Positions 1-8,773 of a DNA stretch of 42,263 nt are shown piece by piece. The notes below the pieces were generated by a model. It had not been told where the DNA came from and did no database searches. It was given only the letters and a program-made list of their open reading frames with translations. The stretch spans positions 1-42,263 of the forward strand of contig NZ_JABXKQ010000024.1 of NCBI RefSeq assembly GCF_017114945.1, read 5' to 3'. Source of the stretch: Nostoc sp. JL34. Its GTDB lineage: Bacteria > Cyanobacteriota > Cyanobacteriia > Cyanobacteriales > Nostocaceae. How positions within the stretch are numbered: the first letter of the stretch is position 1; each line of letters begins with the position of its first letter. The position numbers were made by a program, and so were the translations under genes.

Positions 1-376
1 TCATGTTTCATATCTAGCAAGCTTTTTGCCGTTTTCTATCCGTCGAACTCACGTTAAGTCAATAGCAATGCTCAAAAAAATCACCCAACTAAGCTGTTGC
101 GCCTTTAATTTGCACTAATATTTTTCCAATATGATTGTGGCGTGGGCATCTTGCCATTGGTGTCAAGTTAAGCTCAAACTTCCTATGTCAATAAGCATTT
201 AGGCTTAAAAATTCGGTTTGAAAGGGACAAAAAACGAACTTTTTCATGGACTATTAATGCTTTGTTTATTAGCATCACTCCCAGCTTGCGTATAAAAGTC
301 AGAAAAAAGTTCACCTTTATACTTCGTTCCTAACAAAACCTATCGTTGACAAATAGGTTTTAACCTTAAGTTGACA
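1..376. other. Gene-free left edge
   Basis: No convincing gene is seen here. Positions 43-55 carry TCGAACTCACGTT, a word that recurs as the two inverted ends of a repeat at 7625-7965, so this may be one end of another copy cut by the window edge. The rest is AT-rich without clear structure. Confidence 0.5.
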
Positions 377-571
377 CTAATGGCATCTTGCCCGCCCTGA
401 TAATGCAAATTGTATACGTAACAGCTCAACACTATTATGATCAACGCCACGCAGTCGATTTTTGCTTAATTTGAGAAGCTGATTAATCCACACAAAAAAA
501 GCTCCACCCAAAAACAACGCTAAAATAGCTGCCCAAACAGGTTTGGCGTAGGCGTAGCCCGTCGCAGACAT
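377..571 (-). CDS. Doubtful small one-TM protein
   Basis: A 64-residue reading frame with one hydrophobic stretch (about residues 12-30, AAILALFLGGAFFVW) followed by a basic segment. I do not recognise a family. The start region is suspicious: the DNA encoding the first ten residues matches a dispersed repeat word (GCGATGTCT.CGACGGGCTACG) also found at about 26743 and 31130 on the other strand, so the ATG may come from an inserted repeat and the frame may be a fragment of an older membrane-protein gene. No clear ribosome binding site was seen. Confidence 0.25.
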   Translation of the reverse strand: MSATGYAYAKPVWAAILALFLGGAFFVWINQLLKLSKNRLRGVDHNSVELLRIQFALSGRARCH

Positions 572-710
572 CGCAACTCTCGGTATCAGTTCGGTAGATG
601 CGATCGCTTGGGTTAAAAGCGGCTCATCAAATCCAAGCGCGTAACTTTCTCTACGGATGCTTACTTCACCCTCCCGGATACAGAAGAAGGCCGCCCGCCG
701 AAGCGCGTGG

Positions 711-1094
711 TTAGGCCTTTGGGGTGGACGATGGAAGTGGACAGACTTCCATAGCTTGAATCAAGCCGTGTTCAAGGGTGAATCGATGGCCCACATGCTC
801 ATCGGCAAGAACTGCGTAAGCCTTGTCACGCACGACCTGATGCACATCGACCAAAATGCGCCCGGACTCCTCCGAGTAAAAGGAAACCGGCTCGACGTGC
901 GGATTGATCTCGCTCCATTGCTCCGTCCAGTAAGCGCGAACTTCTTCAGTTCCACGGACAAAACCGCCTTTGAACGCTTTCGGCCAAGCCACATCCGGAG
1001 TCATGAGGGCAAGGGCAGCGTCAATGTCTCGCGCGTTGAAGGCTGCGTACGCCGCACGGAGCAGTTCGATTAGGAGTGCAGGTTGATCTGACAT
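711..1094 (-). CDS. SnoaL-like / NTF2-fold protein
   Basis: A 127-residue protein with the layout of the SnoaL/NTF2-like superfamily. An N-terminal helix (LLRAAYAAFNARDIDAALAL) is followed by the typical 'MTPDVAWP' strand, a 'VRGTEEVRAYWTEQW' helix and a C-terminal antiparallel sheet around residues 65-115. Such cone-shaped folds act as small hydrolases, isomerases or ligand carriers; the substrate cannot be told from sequence. The length is normal for a complete single-domain member. The gene stands alone. Its DNA is visibly richer in G+C than the AT-rich flanks, with a codon choice unlike its neighbours, which suggests acquisition by transfer. Confidence 0.8.
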   Translation of the reverse strand: MSDQPALLIELLRAAYAAFNARDIDAALALMTPDVAWPKAFKGGFVRGTEEVRAYWTEQWSEINPHVEPVSFYSEESGRILVDVHQVVRDKAYAVLADEHVGHRFTLEHGLIQAMEVCPLPSSTPKA

Positions 1095-1748
1095 TTATTG
1101 GTATGGTGAACCAGATGCAGTAAGGACTAATAATTTATTGTACAGAGTTTAGCTGAAGCTTTTTTTTATCGACACTATCATGCCTGATGTCAGGTTTATT
1201 TTGAGGATTTACCGTTTTTAATTCTTCTATTGTAAGGAAGGTTGTTTTATATATAGTCTCCACCTTTGTATCTTTGAAGCGGTAGGTGTTCGACACCGAT
1301 ACGAACAAATATACTAATGGCTTGGGTTTTAGCAATTTTCTTGAGTTTATTTTCTTATCCCGGTTTTCTGTTCCGTTGCTACTCGCGCGCCAATACCAAA
1401 ACCGTTAGCCTCAGAAAGATGCTCTTACGCGGGAGTTGCGGGAGACGCGAGATGCAATTTGAATGATTATTAGCTACCATCTCAATTAACCAGACAAGTT
1501 ACTTGAGCAACTTATTAAAGGTAGGCAACTTCTGCACGGTGTACCAGGTTTTTAAGACTTGTGTGTACATATAAGGCTAACCTCAGAGGGAACCCCGCGT
1601 CTTGACTGTGGGTTTAGAAAATTCCCTATTTTCTCTCTATTTGTATCAGTTAATACATTATGAGTCAGCTACAGCCTCCCATTTTATGGCAATTTATTAC
1701 TGAAGTAAAGAGAAAATAATTATACTAACCTATTCTAGTCAATTGGTA
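1095..1748. other. Gene-free spacer
   Basis: No supported gene. A weak 66-codon frame on - (1135-1335) starts with TTG and has no recognisable domain. Around 1425-1450 there is a GC-rich patch (GCGGGAGTTGCGGGAGACG) of the kind found in dispersed Nostoc intergenic repeats. The remainder is AT-rich. Confidence 0.4.
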
Positions 1749-2000
1749 TTAGGTAGACAACTCTTCTAGCCCTATCCATTCAGTGATAGATTGCCATTGG
1801 CTTACGTGAACAGGATTATTTTTACGTTTTTCTTTTTGAAGCTTTCTAGGTAGTTTTCCTATGACAGTATCAGCGAATGAAGTGGATTCATTCCTATTAT
1901 AAACAGGCATCTCCTGCCAGCAGTGGCGACAAAACCAGTAAGTTTCTGCACCGCGTATATGTTGTAAAAGTACACTTGAACAGCAAAGACAGTAATTCAT
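1749..2000 (-). CDS. Small zinc-ribbon-like protein
   Basis: An 83-residue protein beginning MNYCLCCSSVL with a second pair of cysteines at 'WFCRHCWQEMP'. Two CxxC knuckles about 20 residues apart suggest a single zinc ribbon in the first 35 residues. A basic, polar tail follows (PRKLQKEKRKNN). Function is unknown; small cyanobacterial zinc-ribbon proteins of this size are usually annotated hypothetical, and nucleic-acid or protein binding is only a guess. It has no operon partner: the nearest gene is 650 bp away on the left, and a repeat element lies 190 bp to the right. The upstream ribosome binding site is weak (TGAGAAAAAT before ATG). Confidence 0.55.
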   Translation of the reverse strand: MNYCLCCSSVLLQHIRGAETYWFCRHCWQEMPVYNRNESTSFADTVIGKLPRKLQKEKRKNNPVHVSQWQSITEWIGLEELST

Positions 2001-2187
2001 ATTTTTCTCAAATCCTGTTAATAAAAGTGTTATTGCAAATTAGGGCAGCCAGTTGAGAAGCCCGTAGATATTTAAAACAAACTGTCTATATTTTGACTAT
2101 AGTCTTTGAATATGAGGAACTTATGAGGAAAGTTAAAATACTTAATAAACTTGTAAAACTTATACATATTTCTTAAGTAATGCTCTC

Positions 2188-2349
2188 AGAGGTCGTTTGA
2201 AAAGTTGTAAAGTATACTCAAAACCCCGCTTCCATTCCTCTCCCCGAAAGGTCAAGAGGCTTTGAAACCCCCATTCCTTTGTAGGGAAGGGGGGCTGGGG
2301 GGTTAGGTTTTCGAGGCTTGTTACCAAAAAAACTTTTCAAACATCCTCT
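2188..2349. repeat. TIR element, copy 1 (MITE-like, 162 bp)
   Basis: The left end is AGAGGTCGTTTGAAAAGTT and the right end AACTTTTCAAACATCCTCT, near-perfect inverted repeats of each other. The interior has G/C runs (CTCCCCGAAAGG, GGGGGGCTGGGGGGTTA) and is about 85-90 % identical by eye to 7320-7471. No reading frame inside. The same ends occur at 12780-12947 and 17111-17185 with different interiors. Confidence 0.85.
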
Positions 2350-2435
2350 CAGGCTTATTTAGCTATCTCTTCACAATATCCTCAAATTATCTGAAGATAA
2401 TTTCGTTTCAGAAGGGAGTTCTGGCTGGAGTAACC

Positions 2436-2451
2436 CACGTTTAAAAGCGTG
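2436..2451. repeat. Stem resembling an IS200/IS605 end
   Basis: CACGTTTAAAAGCGTG forms an imperfect stem, preceded by CTGGAGTAACC and followed by AGACTTAGG. Hairpins of this kind occur at the right end of IS200/IS605 (TnpB) elements. No tnpA or tnpB reading frame is nearby, so at most this is a relic. Confidence 0.2.
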
Positions 2452-2709
2452 AGACTTAGGCTGTAGACGTGCATCCTAGGCGCGGCGCTCTTTACGAGAT
2501 GCTGCGAGTAGCTTGTTTGTATTGTGTACGCGGACTTGGTTTAGCTGCACTAAGAAAACCACACTGGCTACGAGTGTATCTCGCTGCACTCTAGGAGAGA
2601 CAATTCTTCTTTTTAAACTGGGTTTTATAGCCAGAATTAAAGTTTTCATTCATAATTCTTTCCTCCCGCCTCCAGCAATAACTGCCCCCTACCTTCTCTT
2701 ATAACTAAC

Positions 2710-2736
2710 AAGACTACCAAGACTACCAAGACTATC
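2710..2736. repeat. 9-bp tandem repeat x3
   Basis: AAGACTACC occurs twice in direct succession, followed by AAGACTATC. It is a short microsatellite in non-coding DNA, 290 bp before the kinase start. Confidence 0.8.
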
Positions 2737-3025
2737 AATTCAGGTAATCTCTTGAGATAACAGATCATCTATCCCTAATTTGACAATAGAATGAGTTTGG
2801 CGACTCTAAAATTCTATCTACTTCCTGGTTTAGTTACTAACTTGCACTATGTCTCCTGTATTTAGTCTTGTAATATTTGCAGGGCAGATTTATCAATATA
2901 ATTGAGTGATTCTCTATTAGAGCCGAATAATTCCTGATTTTCAACACTTTACTTCCTTTACCTGACGCTAGCTTCTGCTAGTTCGTTCTGATATCTAAAA
3001 GATCATTAGAATTGACAAATTAACC

Positions 3026-6000
3026 ATGCGATTCAACGATCAACTGATTAACTTACCTAACTTAAATCATGTTATTAATCGTTCTCCATTAACGATTAGC
3101 CCTGATAGTTTTGTCGTCGAAGCTATTGTCTTGATGAGTCAGGAAAGATGTAGTAATTATGCACCTACTAACTTAAATTATTCATTGGATTTAAACCCTG
3201 AAAATCAAAGATTAACTGATTGTGTCTTGGTTCTGGAGGGAGCGCATTTATTAGGTATTTTTACTGGAGAAGATGTATTTAGACTTATAGCTTCGGGAAT
3301 CGACTTATCCACGGTGACAATGGTTGAAGTGATGACGCAGCCAGTAGTTACCCTTAGACAATCAGATTCTCAGGATATTTTTACTGCTTTATCGTTATTG
3401 CGTCAACATCAGACTCACTATTTGCCCGTTTTGAACGATCGCGGGCAAGTGGTAGGAATCATCACTGAGACTAGCTTACTACAAGCCTTTGACCTGATCA
3501 AAATGGTTGGGATTGTTGACGGCTTACAGCAATATTTCCAAAAACCCACAGATGAATTCAGCCGAGTTAATCAGCCAATTGAGATAGAGCAAGTCCGCCG
3601 CCAAACTCAAAATAACTTAAAACTATGGGTTGAGGCACAATCGGCTAAAATCATGCAAGTTAATCAGGAACTTCAGCACACCCTCGAAGAACTCCGGGTA
3701 GTGGAAGAAGAACTGCGTGAACAAAACGAAGAGTTGGCGGTTGCCCGTGCGCTTGTAGAATTGGAGCGCCAGCGTTACCAGGATTTGTTTGAGTTTGCTC
3801 CAGATGGTTACTTGGTAACTGATGCCGCAGGGATTATCCAAGAGGCTAATCGAGCAGCAGCAACCTTGCTAGCTGTCCGCCAAAAATATTTGGTAAACAA
3901 ACCATTAATTTTATTTATTGCTCGCCAAGACCACCAGACTTTTACTACCCGACTGAATAATTGGCAACCGATACAGGAGTGGGAAGTTTACCTAAAACCA
4001 CGGGGAGGTAGAATTTTCCCGGCTAGCATTAGAGCCGCTGCTATGTACGATTCAGAGGGGAAGCAAGTTGGTTGGCGCTGGCTAATCTGCAATATTACCG
4101 AGCGCCAACAGGCAAAGGAATCACTGCGCCAAGCTAACGAGGAATTAGAAAAACGAGTAGCAAAACGGACAGCAGAACTTGTCATGTCCAACGTCCTATT
4201 GCAACAAGAAATTACCGAACGCCAACGCGCAGAAGTTGCATTACGGCAGAGCGAAAACCTCTATCGCCAACTCGTGGAAAGCCAAACTGACATAATTATC
4301 CGCATTGATTTGCAAGGGCAGATTACCTTTGCCAATGTGGCTGCTTGTCAAACCTTCGGCTGGAAAGAAGATGAGTTTCGTGGTCAGTCATTTTTCCAGT
4401 TTCTTCATCCAGATGACTTGCCTCAAGTGATGGAAAATATCGCAGCTTTAGGATCTTCATTCCATCCCTTGACTAATTCTGAACGACGTGCGTTCACAGT
4501 CAATGGTATCCGCTGGTTTCAATGGAATGCGATCGCAATTCACGATCGCAAAGGAGAGATTGTTGAAATCCAAGGCGTAGGTAGAGATATTACCGAACAG
4601 CAAGCTGCACTACACGAACGTCAACTTGCAGAAATTGCACTGCGCCAAAGCGAGGAGAAATTTCGCACTTTTGCCGAAAACACCCACGCCATCATCAGTA
4701 TTGCTAGCCCAGATTCATTTCATCCCTTGTACATTAGTCCTGCTTATGAGACTATTTGGGGCCGCTCTTGCCAAAGTCTTTACGACCAGCCAAACTCTTG
4801 GCTAGACGCAATTCATCCAGATGATCGCGTTAGCGCCACCCAATCAGTAGAGCAACTGCTTAGTGGTAGTCAATCTAGTTCAGCAGAATATCGGATTTTG
4901 CAACCTGATGGATCGGAGCGCTGGATTTGGAATCGGGGCTTTGCTGTCTATGATCACCAAGGAGAAGTTGACTACTATGGTTGCATTGCCGAAGATATCA
5001 CCGAGCGCAAACTAGCAGAAGAGTCACTGCGCCAGAGCGAGGAGAAATTTCGCACTTTTGCCGAAAATACCCACGCAGTCATCTGGATTGCCAGCCTAGA
5101 TACATTCCGAACCTTGTACGTTAGTCCTGCTTATGAAAAAATTTGGGGTCGCTCTTGCCAAAGTCTATTAGAGCAGCCTGAGTTCTGGATAGACAGCCTT
5201 CATCCAGACGATCGCGATCGCATAACTATTGAAGCAAAGCAACAGCTTAGTAGTGAGGCAGTTTCAGCAGAATATCGAATTTTGCGACCTGATGGATCGG
5301 TGCGCTGGATCTGGGATCGGGGTTTTGCTGTCTATGATCACCAAGGAACAGTTCAGTACTATGCTGGCATCGCTGAAGACATCACCGAACGCAAACTGGC
5401 CGAAGAGTCACTGCGGGAAAGCGAAGCGCGATTGAGTTTAGCTACCGAAGCTGTTCAAATAGGTATATGGGATCGGGACTTGATCGGCAATACTTGTGTT
5501 TGGTCTACCAATATGGGGCCACTTTATGGTCTGCCGAGTAACACCTTATGTCCAACCATTGAAGAGTATCTCAATTTAATCCATCCAGAAGACCGCGAAT
5601 CTGTAGCTGCGAATATAGTTCAGATGATTGAAGTAGGAAAGGGATCTACAGAGTATCGAGTCATCTGGCCCGACGGCAGCTTACACTGGTTAAACTGCAA
5701 AGGTCAGGTCTACTATAACGAAATTGGCCAGCCAATCCGAATAATCGGCACAAATCGGGATGTCACTGAGCGCAAGCTGGCAGAACAAAAAATTTCCGAA
5801 CAAGCTGCTCTACTTGATATCGCCACCGACGCCATCTTAGTTCAAGATTTCCAGTCTCAAATCTTATTCTGGAATAAAGGTGCAGAGCGGATGTACGGTT
5901 GGCTCTCTACAGAGGTTATAGGACAAGACCTCTATGAGATTTTGTACCCAGCAGAAACTCAGCTGCAACTGGAAGAACCACTAAAAAGCGTAATTGAGCG

Positions 6001-7291
6001 TGGCTTGTGGCAAGGTGAGCTACATAAAGTTACGAAATCAGGTAAGAAAATTGTTGTGGCAAGCCGCTGGACATTGATGCGCGATCCTGAAGGAGAACCC
6101 AAATCTATTCTGACTGTTGACACTGACATCACCGAAAAGAAACAACTTGAAGAGCAGTTTTTTCGCACCCAGCGATTAGAAAGCCTTGGTACCCTTGCAG
6201 GTGGTATTGCCCACGACTTGAACAATATATTGACACCAATTTTAGCAGCTGCTCAATTGGTACAGGGAAAATTTTTCCAAGACGAGGAGCGTTCTGGACA
6301 ACTGTTGGCACTCTTAGAAAGCAATGCCAAACGTGGAGCGGCTTTAGTTAAGCAAGTCTTGTCCTTTGCACGAGGATTTAAAGGAGAGCGAACAATTATC
6401 CAAGTTGAGTACCTAATTTCAGAAATTATCCAAATTGCTCAACAGACATTTCCCAAATCTATTGAATTTTCCACAGTTATTCCAGAAGACATTTGGGCGA
6501 TCGCTGGAGACACCACACAACTGCATCAAGTGCTGATGAATCTGGTAGTAAATGCTCGCGATGCTTTGCCCGATGGCGGTAATATCAAAATTTCTGCGGA
6601 AAATAAGTTTATTGATGAAGCTTATACCAGAATGAATCTCGATGCCCAAGTTGGGCATTATATTGTGATTACCATTGTGGATAACGGAATTGGCATACCG
6701 CCAGAAATATTAGATAGAATTTTTGAGCCATTTTTTACGACAAAAGAGGTTAACACAGGTACCGGACTGGGACTTTCAACAGTCCTGGGCATCATCAGAA
6801 GCCATAACGGTTTTATCAAAGTGTCTAGCAATGTTGGTAAAGGCAGCAAATTTGACCTATTTTTACCAGCAGTGGAAGCACCCCAAGTGTTCAAGATAGA
6901 AGAACTGGATCTGCTCCCAGGACAGGGAGAATTGATTTTAGTTGTAGATGATGAAGCCCAAATTCGGGAGATTGCCACAATTATCCTAGAAAACCATAAC
7001 TATAATATCCTTACTGCCAGTAATGGCATAGAGGCGATCGCACTTTATGCCCAACACAAGCATCAAATTAATGCTGTATTGATGGATATCATGATGCCGG
7101 AGATGGACGGAATCACAGCTATTCGCACCTTGCAAAAAATGAACAAGCAAGTTCAAATTATTGCCTGTAGTGGGCTGAACTCAATGGAGGTGTTTACTCA
7201 AGCTGCTGATGCTAATGTGCAAGCATTTTTATCAAAACCCTACACGGCCAAAGAATTATTGAGCAGTTTACACCACCTATTTAGAGGCTAG
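3026..7291 (+). CDS. CBS/multi-PAS hybrid histidine kinase
   Basis: A 1421-residue cytosolic sensor kinase; no membrane segment is seen. Order: a pair of CBS domains (about 10-160), a coiled coil (about 185-245), then six PAS/PAC modules (about 245-365, 410-530, 545-670, 674-800, 805-925, 930-1045), most ending in the 'DITERKLAEESL' type PAC linker. Next come HisKA with His1063 in GGIAHDLNNILTP, HATPase_c (N box NLVVNARDALP, DNGIGIPP, GTGLGLSTV), and a C-terminal receiver with Asp1354 in VLMDIMMPEMDG. The third and fourth PAS repeat each other with a 387-bp period. CBS domains usually bind adenosyl nucleotides; PAS domains sense light, redox or ligands. The ligand and the partner regulator are unknown. 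No other two-component gene lies nearby. Repeat elements flank it on both sides. Confidence 0.95.
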   Translation: MRFNDQLINLPNLNHVINRSPLTISPDSFVVEAIVLMSQERCSNYAPTNLNYSLDLNPENQRLTDCVLVLEGAHLLGIFTGEDVFRLIASGIDLSTVTMVEVMTQPVVTLRQSDSQDIFTALSLLRQHQTHYLPVLNDRGQVVGIITETSLLQAFDLIKMVGIVDGLQQYFQKPTDEFSRVNQPIEIEQVRRQTQNNLKLWVEAQSAKIMQVNQELQHTLEELRVVEEELREQNEELAVARALVELERQRYQDLFEFAPDGYLVTDAAGIIQEANRAAATLLAVRQKYLVNKPLILFIARQDHQTFTTRLNNWQPIQEWEVYLKPRGGRIFPASIRAAAMYDSEGKQVGWRWLICNITERQQAKESLRQANEELEKRVAKRTAELVMSNVLLQQEITERQRAEVALRQSENLYRQLVESQTDIIIRIDLQGQITFANVAACQTFGWKEDEFRGQSFFQFLHPDDLPQVMENIAALGSSFHPLTNSERRAFTVNGIRWFQWNAIAIHDRKGEIVEIQGVGRDITEQQAALHERQLAEIALRQSEEKFRTFAENTHAIISIASPDSFHPLYISPAYETIWGRSCQSLYDQPNSWLDAIHPDDRVSATQSVEQLLSGSQSSSAEYRILQPDGSERWIWNRGFAVYDHQGEVDYYGCIAEDITERKLAEESLRQSEEKFRTFAENTHAVIWIASLDTFRTLYVSPAYEKIWGRSCQSLLEQPEFWIDSLHPDDRDRITIEAKQQLSSEAVSAEYRILRPDGSVRWIWDRGFAVYDHQGTVQYYAGIAEDITERKLAEESLRESEARLSLATEAVQIGIWDRDLIGNTCVWSTNMGPLYGLPSNTLCPTIEEYLNLIHPEDRESVAANIVQMIEVGKGSTEYRVIWPDGSLHWLNCKGQVYYNEIGQPIRIIGTNRDVTERKLAEQKISEQAALLDIATDAILVQDFQSQILFWNKGAERMYGWLSTEVIGQDLYEILYPAETQLQLEEPLKSVIERGLWQGELHKVTKSGKKIVVASRWTLMRDPEGEPKSILTVDTDITEKKQLEEQFFRTQRLESLGTLAGGIAHDLNNILTPILAAAQLVQGKFFQDEERSGQLLALLESNAKRGAALVKQVLSFARGFKGERTIIQVEYLISEIIQIAQQTFPKSIEFSTVIPEDIWAIAGDTTQLHQVLMNLVVNARDALPDGGNIKISAENKFIDEAYTRMNLDAQVGHYIVITIVDNGIGIPPEILDRIFEPFFTTKEVNTGTGLGLSTVLGIIRSHNGFIKVSSNVGKGSKFDLFLPAVEAPQVFKIEELDLLPGQGELILVVDDEAQIREIATIILENHNYNILTASNGIEAIALYAQHKHQINAVLMDIMMPEMDGITAIRTLQKMNKQVQIIACSGLNSMEVFTQAADANVQAFLSKPYTAKELLSSLHHLFRG

Positions 7292-7319
7292 TAAAGACAA
7301 AGGGACAAGCGAGACAAGG

Positions 7320-7471
7320 AAGTTGTAAAGTATACTCAAAACCCCACTTCCATTCCTCTCCCCGAAAGGTCGATAGGCTTTGAAACCCCCCTTCTCTACA
7401 AGGGTATGGGGGCTGGGGGGTTAGCTTTTCGAGGCTTAAATGTTACCAAAAAAACTTTCCAAACATCCTCT
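7320..7471. repeat. TIR element, copy 2 (left end truncated)
   Basis: From AGTTGTAAAGTATACTC onward this matches the interior and right end of copy 1 at 2188-2349, in the same orientation, ending ACTTTCCAAACATCCTCT. The left terminal repeat (AGAGG..GTTTGAAA) is missing and is replaced by the spacer after the kinase stop codon, 29 bp upstream. Confidence 0.8.
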
Positions 7472-7624
7472 AAACGTAGCGTCCTTGGTGCGAGATTGTG
7501 ATCTGGAGGTATTTCTAGATGCTCTAAGAAGAAAGAATTCAAGTGTCAGGAGCCAGAATGCCTACGCTAACAGAAATTTTCTTCAACATGCGCTTTATTT
7601 TTCTTAATAATCAGAGCTTTATTT

Positions 7625-7965
7625 AACGTGAGTTCGATAAACCTCTCCCTGCCTTGAACTAAAGTTCAAGTCTGTCCCTCTCCGACTCGGAGAGGGACGG
7701 TTTTGCGTAGTTATATCATGTGCGCCTAATTAGTTATAATTCCCGCATCTGTGCAAAAACCAGGAAACTCTCTTTCCCCCTGCTCCCCAGCTCCCCTGCT
7801 CCCCAGCCCCCAGCTCCCCAGCCCCCAGCTCCCCAGCCCCCAGCCCCCAGCCCCCTGCTGCCGTCTTAATGATAAGTCTTGAACCGGACACGATATCAAA
7901 CCAGGGAGGGGTCTTTTCTTACCTCTAATTTAGATGGACACTATATCACTCATCGAACTCACGTT
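7625..7965. repeat. Element with AACGTGAGTTCGAT inverted ends
   Basis: AACGTGAGTTCGAT at 7625-7638 is exactly inverted at 7952-7965, enclosing 341 bp with a 12-bp-stem hairpin (GTCCCTCTCCGA, 7674-7698) and a C-rich heptamer tract. No reading frame. A third copy of the terminal word sits at 43-55. Confidence 0.6.
7775..7860. repeat. C-rich heptamer tandem repeat
   Basis: Irregular head-to-tail copies of CCCCAGC with TCCCCAG and CCCCTGC variants. This resembles the short tandemly repeated repetitive (STRR) heptamers described in heterocystous cyanobacteria. Confidence 0.75.
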
Positions 7966-8419
7966 TATTTAATGGCCTACTATTACACTATGACAAGGTG
8001 ATGTTTGATTTCTAGGGTTATTTGCTTGATTCAAAAAATCTCACCTTTTTACTTTGGGTATTGAAAGAAATCAAGCGATCGCTAAAGATAATCCGTTGAA
8101 ATACGCTTTATTCACAGTTTGGCATAGCTACAGAATATTGCAATAATATAATTACATAATTTTAGTGCAAAAAGTCTTGCTAAAAGCAGCAAGTAGGAAT
8201 TGATTGCAATAGAAAATATTTTTTAACCTAATTGACATAATGTGTGACTTGTATAACTTATACTAAACCGTTCCAAAGGTAGAGGTTATGTTGATCAAAA
8301 CTTGTAAACATTAAATGTGCGGCAAAACAAACTCAAGCTGAGATTCAATCTTAACTTGACAATAATATAGCCAGATTTAAGAAATTTAACATAGTAGAGC
8401 AACATTTAAAGGAATCATC

Positions 8420-8773
8420 ATGGTAAGTAAAATTGACATCAACAAATCTGTGCCGCGTGAGCGATGGGGTGAATTTTTTGATCAGTTTTCAAGTGGTAAT
8501 CGTGGACGGCATATTTCAATAGAAATCATCGATTCAGAACTCGGTGACGAAGAACTGATTCAGAACGCACCTTTGATGGCAATGGTTTACGATCGCCCCG
8601 GCAAGGGAGATGATTTGGTAATTGAAGTAGGTCGAGATGAAGTGACTTACGCTCACACAATCGATTCACCAACTGAAGTTTTAACTGGACAGAACTCAAA
8701 CGGTGTGATGATAGCGGTTTGGATTAGTGACGCTACTGGTACAAAAACGTTGATCCAGCTACAAGCTAGTTGA
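8420..8773 (+). CDS. DUF5335-like protein
   Basis: A 117-residue acidic protein. The N-terminal 'VPRERWGEFFDQFSSGNRGR' followed by a strand 'HISIEII', 'LGDEELIQNAPLMAMVYD' and 'DDLVIEVGRDEVTYAHTIDSP' matches my recollection of the DUF5335 family of small alpha/beta proteins of unknown function. It ends with 'VMIAVWISDATGTKTLIQL'. No signal peptide or membrane segment is seen. The start is supported by AAAGGAATCATCATG. It lies 335 bp upstream of two FAD oxidoreductase genes and an HdeD-like gene on the same strand; this association hints at a stress-related role but does not prove it. Confidence 0.65.
   Translation: MVSKIDINKSVPRERWGEFFDQFSSGNRGRHISIEIIDSELGDEELIQNAPLMAMVYDRPGKGDDLVIEVGRDEVTYAHTIDSPTEVLTGQNSNGVMIAVWISDATGTKTLIQLQAS

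Larger units (their letters stand above)
2001..3025. other. Repeat-rich spacer before the histidine kinase
   Basis: A 1 kb gene-free stretch. It holds the 162-bp terminal-inverted-repeat element at 2188-2349, a stem CACGTTTAAAAGCGTG at 2436-2451, a GC-rich patch at 2475-2505 and a 9-bp tandem repeat at 2710-2736. The last 200 bp is AT-rich and presumably contains the kinase promoter, but no clear -35/-10 pair was identified. Confidence 0.5.
7292..8419. other. Repeat-filled spacer
   Basis: 1.1 kb without a gene. It contains TIR element copy 2, a second inverted-repeat element (7625-7965), a tight hairpin at 7674-7698 and a C-rich heptamer tract (7775-7860). The final 450 bp is AT-rich upstream DNA for the DUF5335-like gene; no specific operator was recognised. 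Confidence 0.6.

Noticed and set aside
657..1073. 138-codon + strand frame opposite the SnoaL-like gene
   Set aside because: It lies antisense to a recognisable domain, has no family pattern of its own and is rich in unlikely residue runs.
1135..1335. 66-codon - strand frame starting with TTG
   Set aside because: No ribosome binding site, no domain and low-complexity composition; it could be a gene relic, but nothing supports it.
2513..2704. 63-codon + strand frame in the spacer before the kinase
   Set aside because: It runs through repeat-like DNA with many Cys/Thr/Ser and no start signal.
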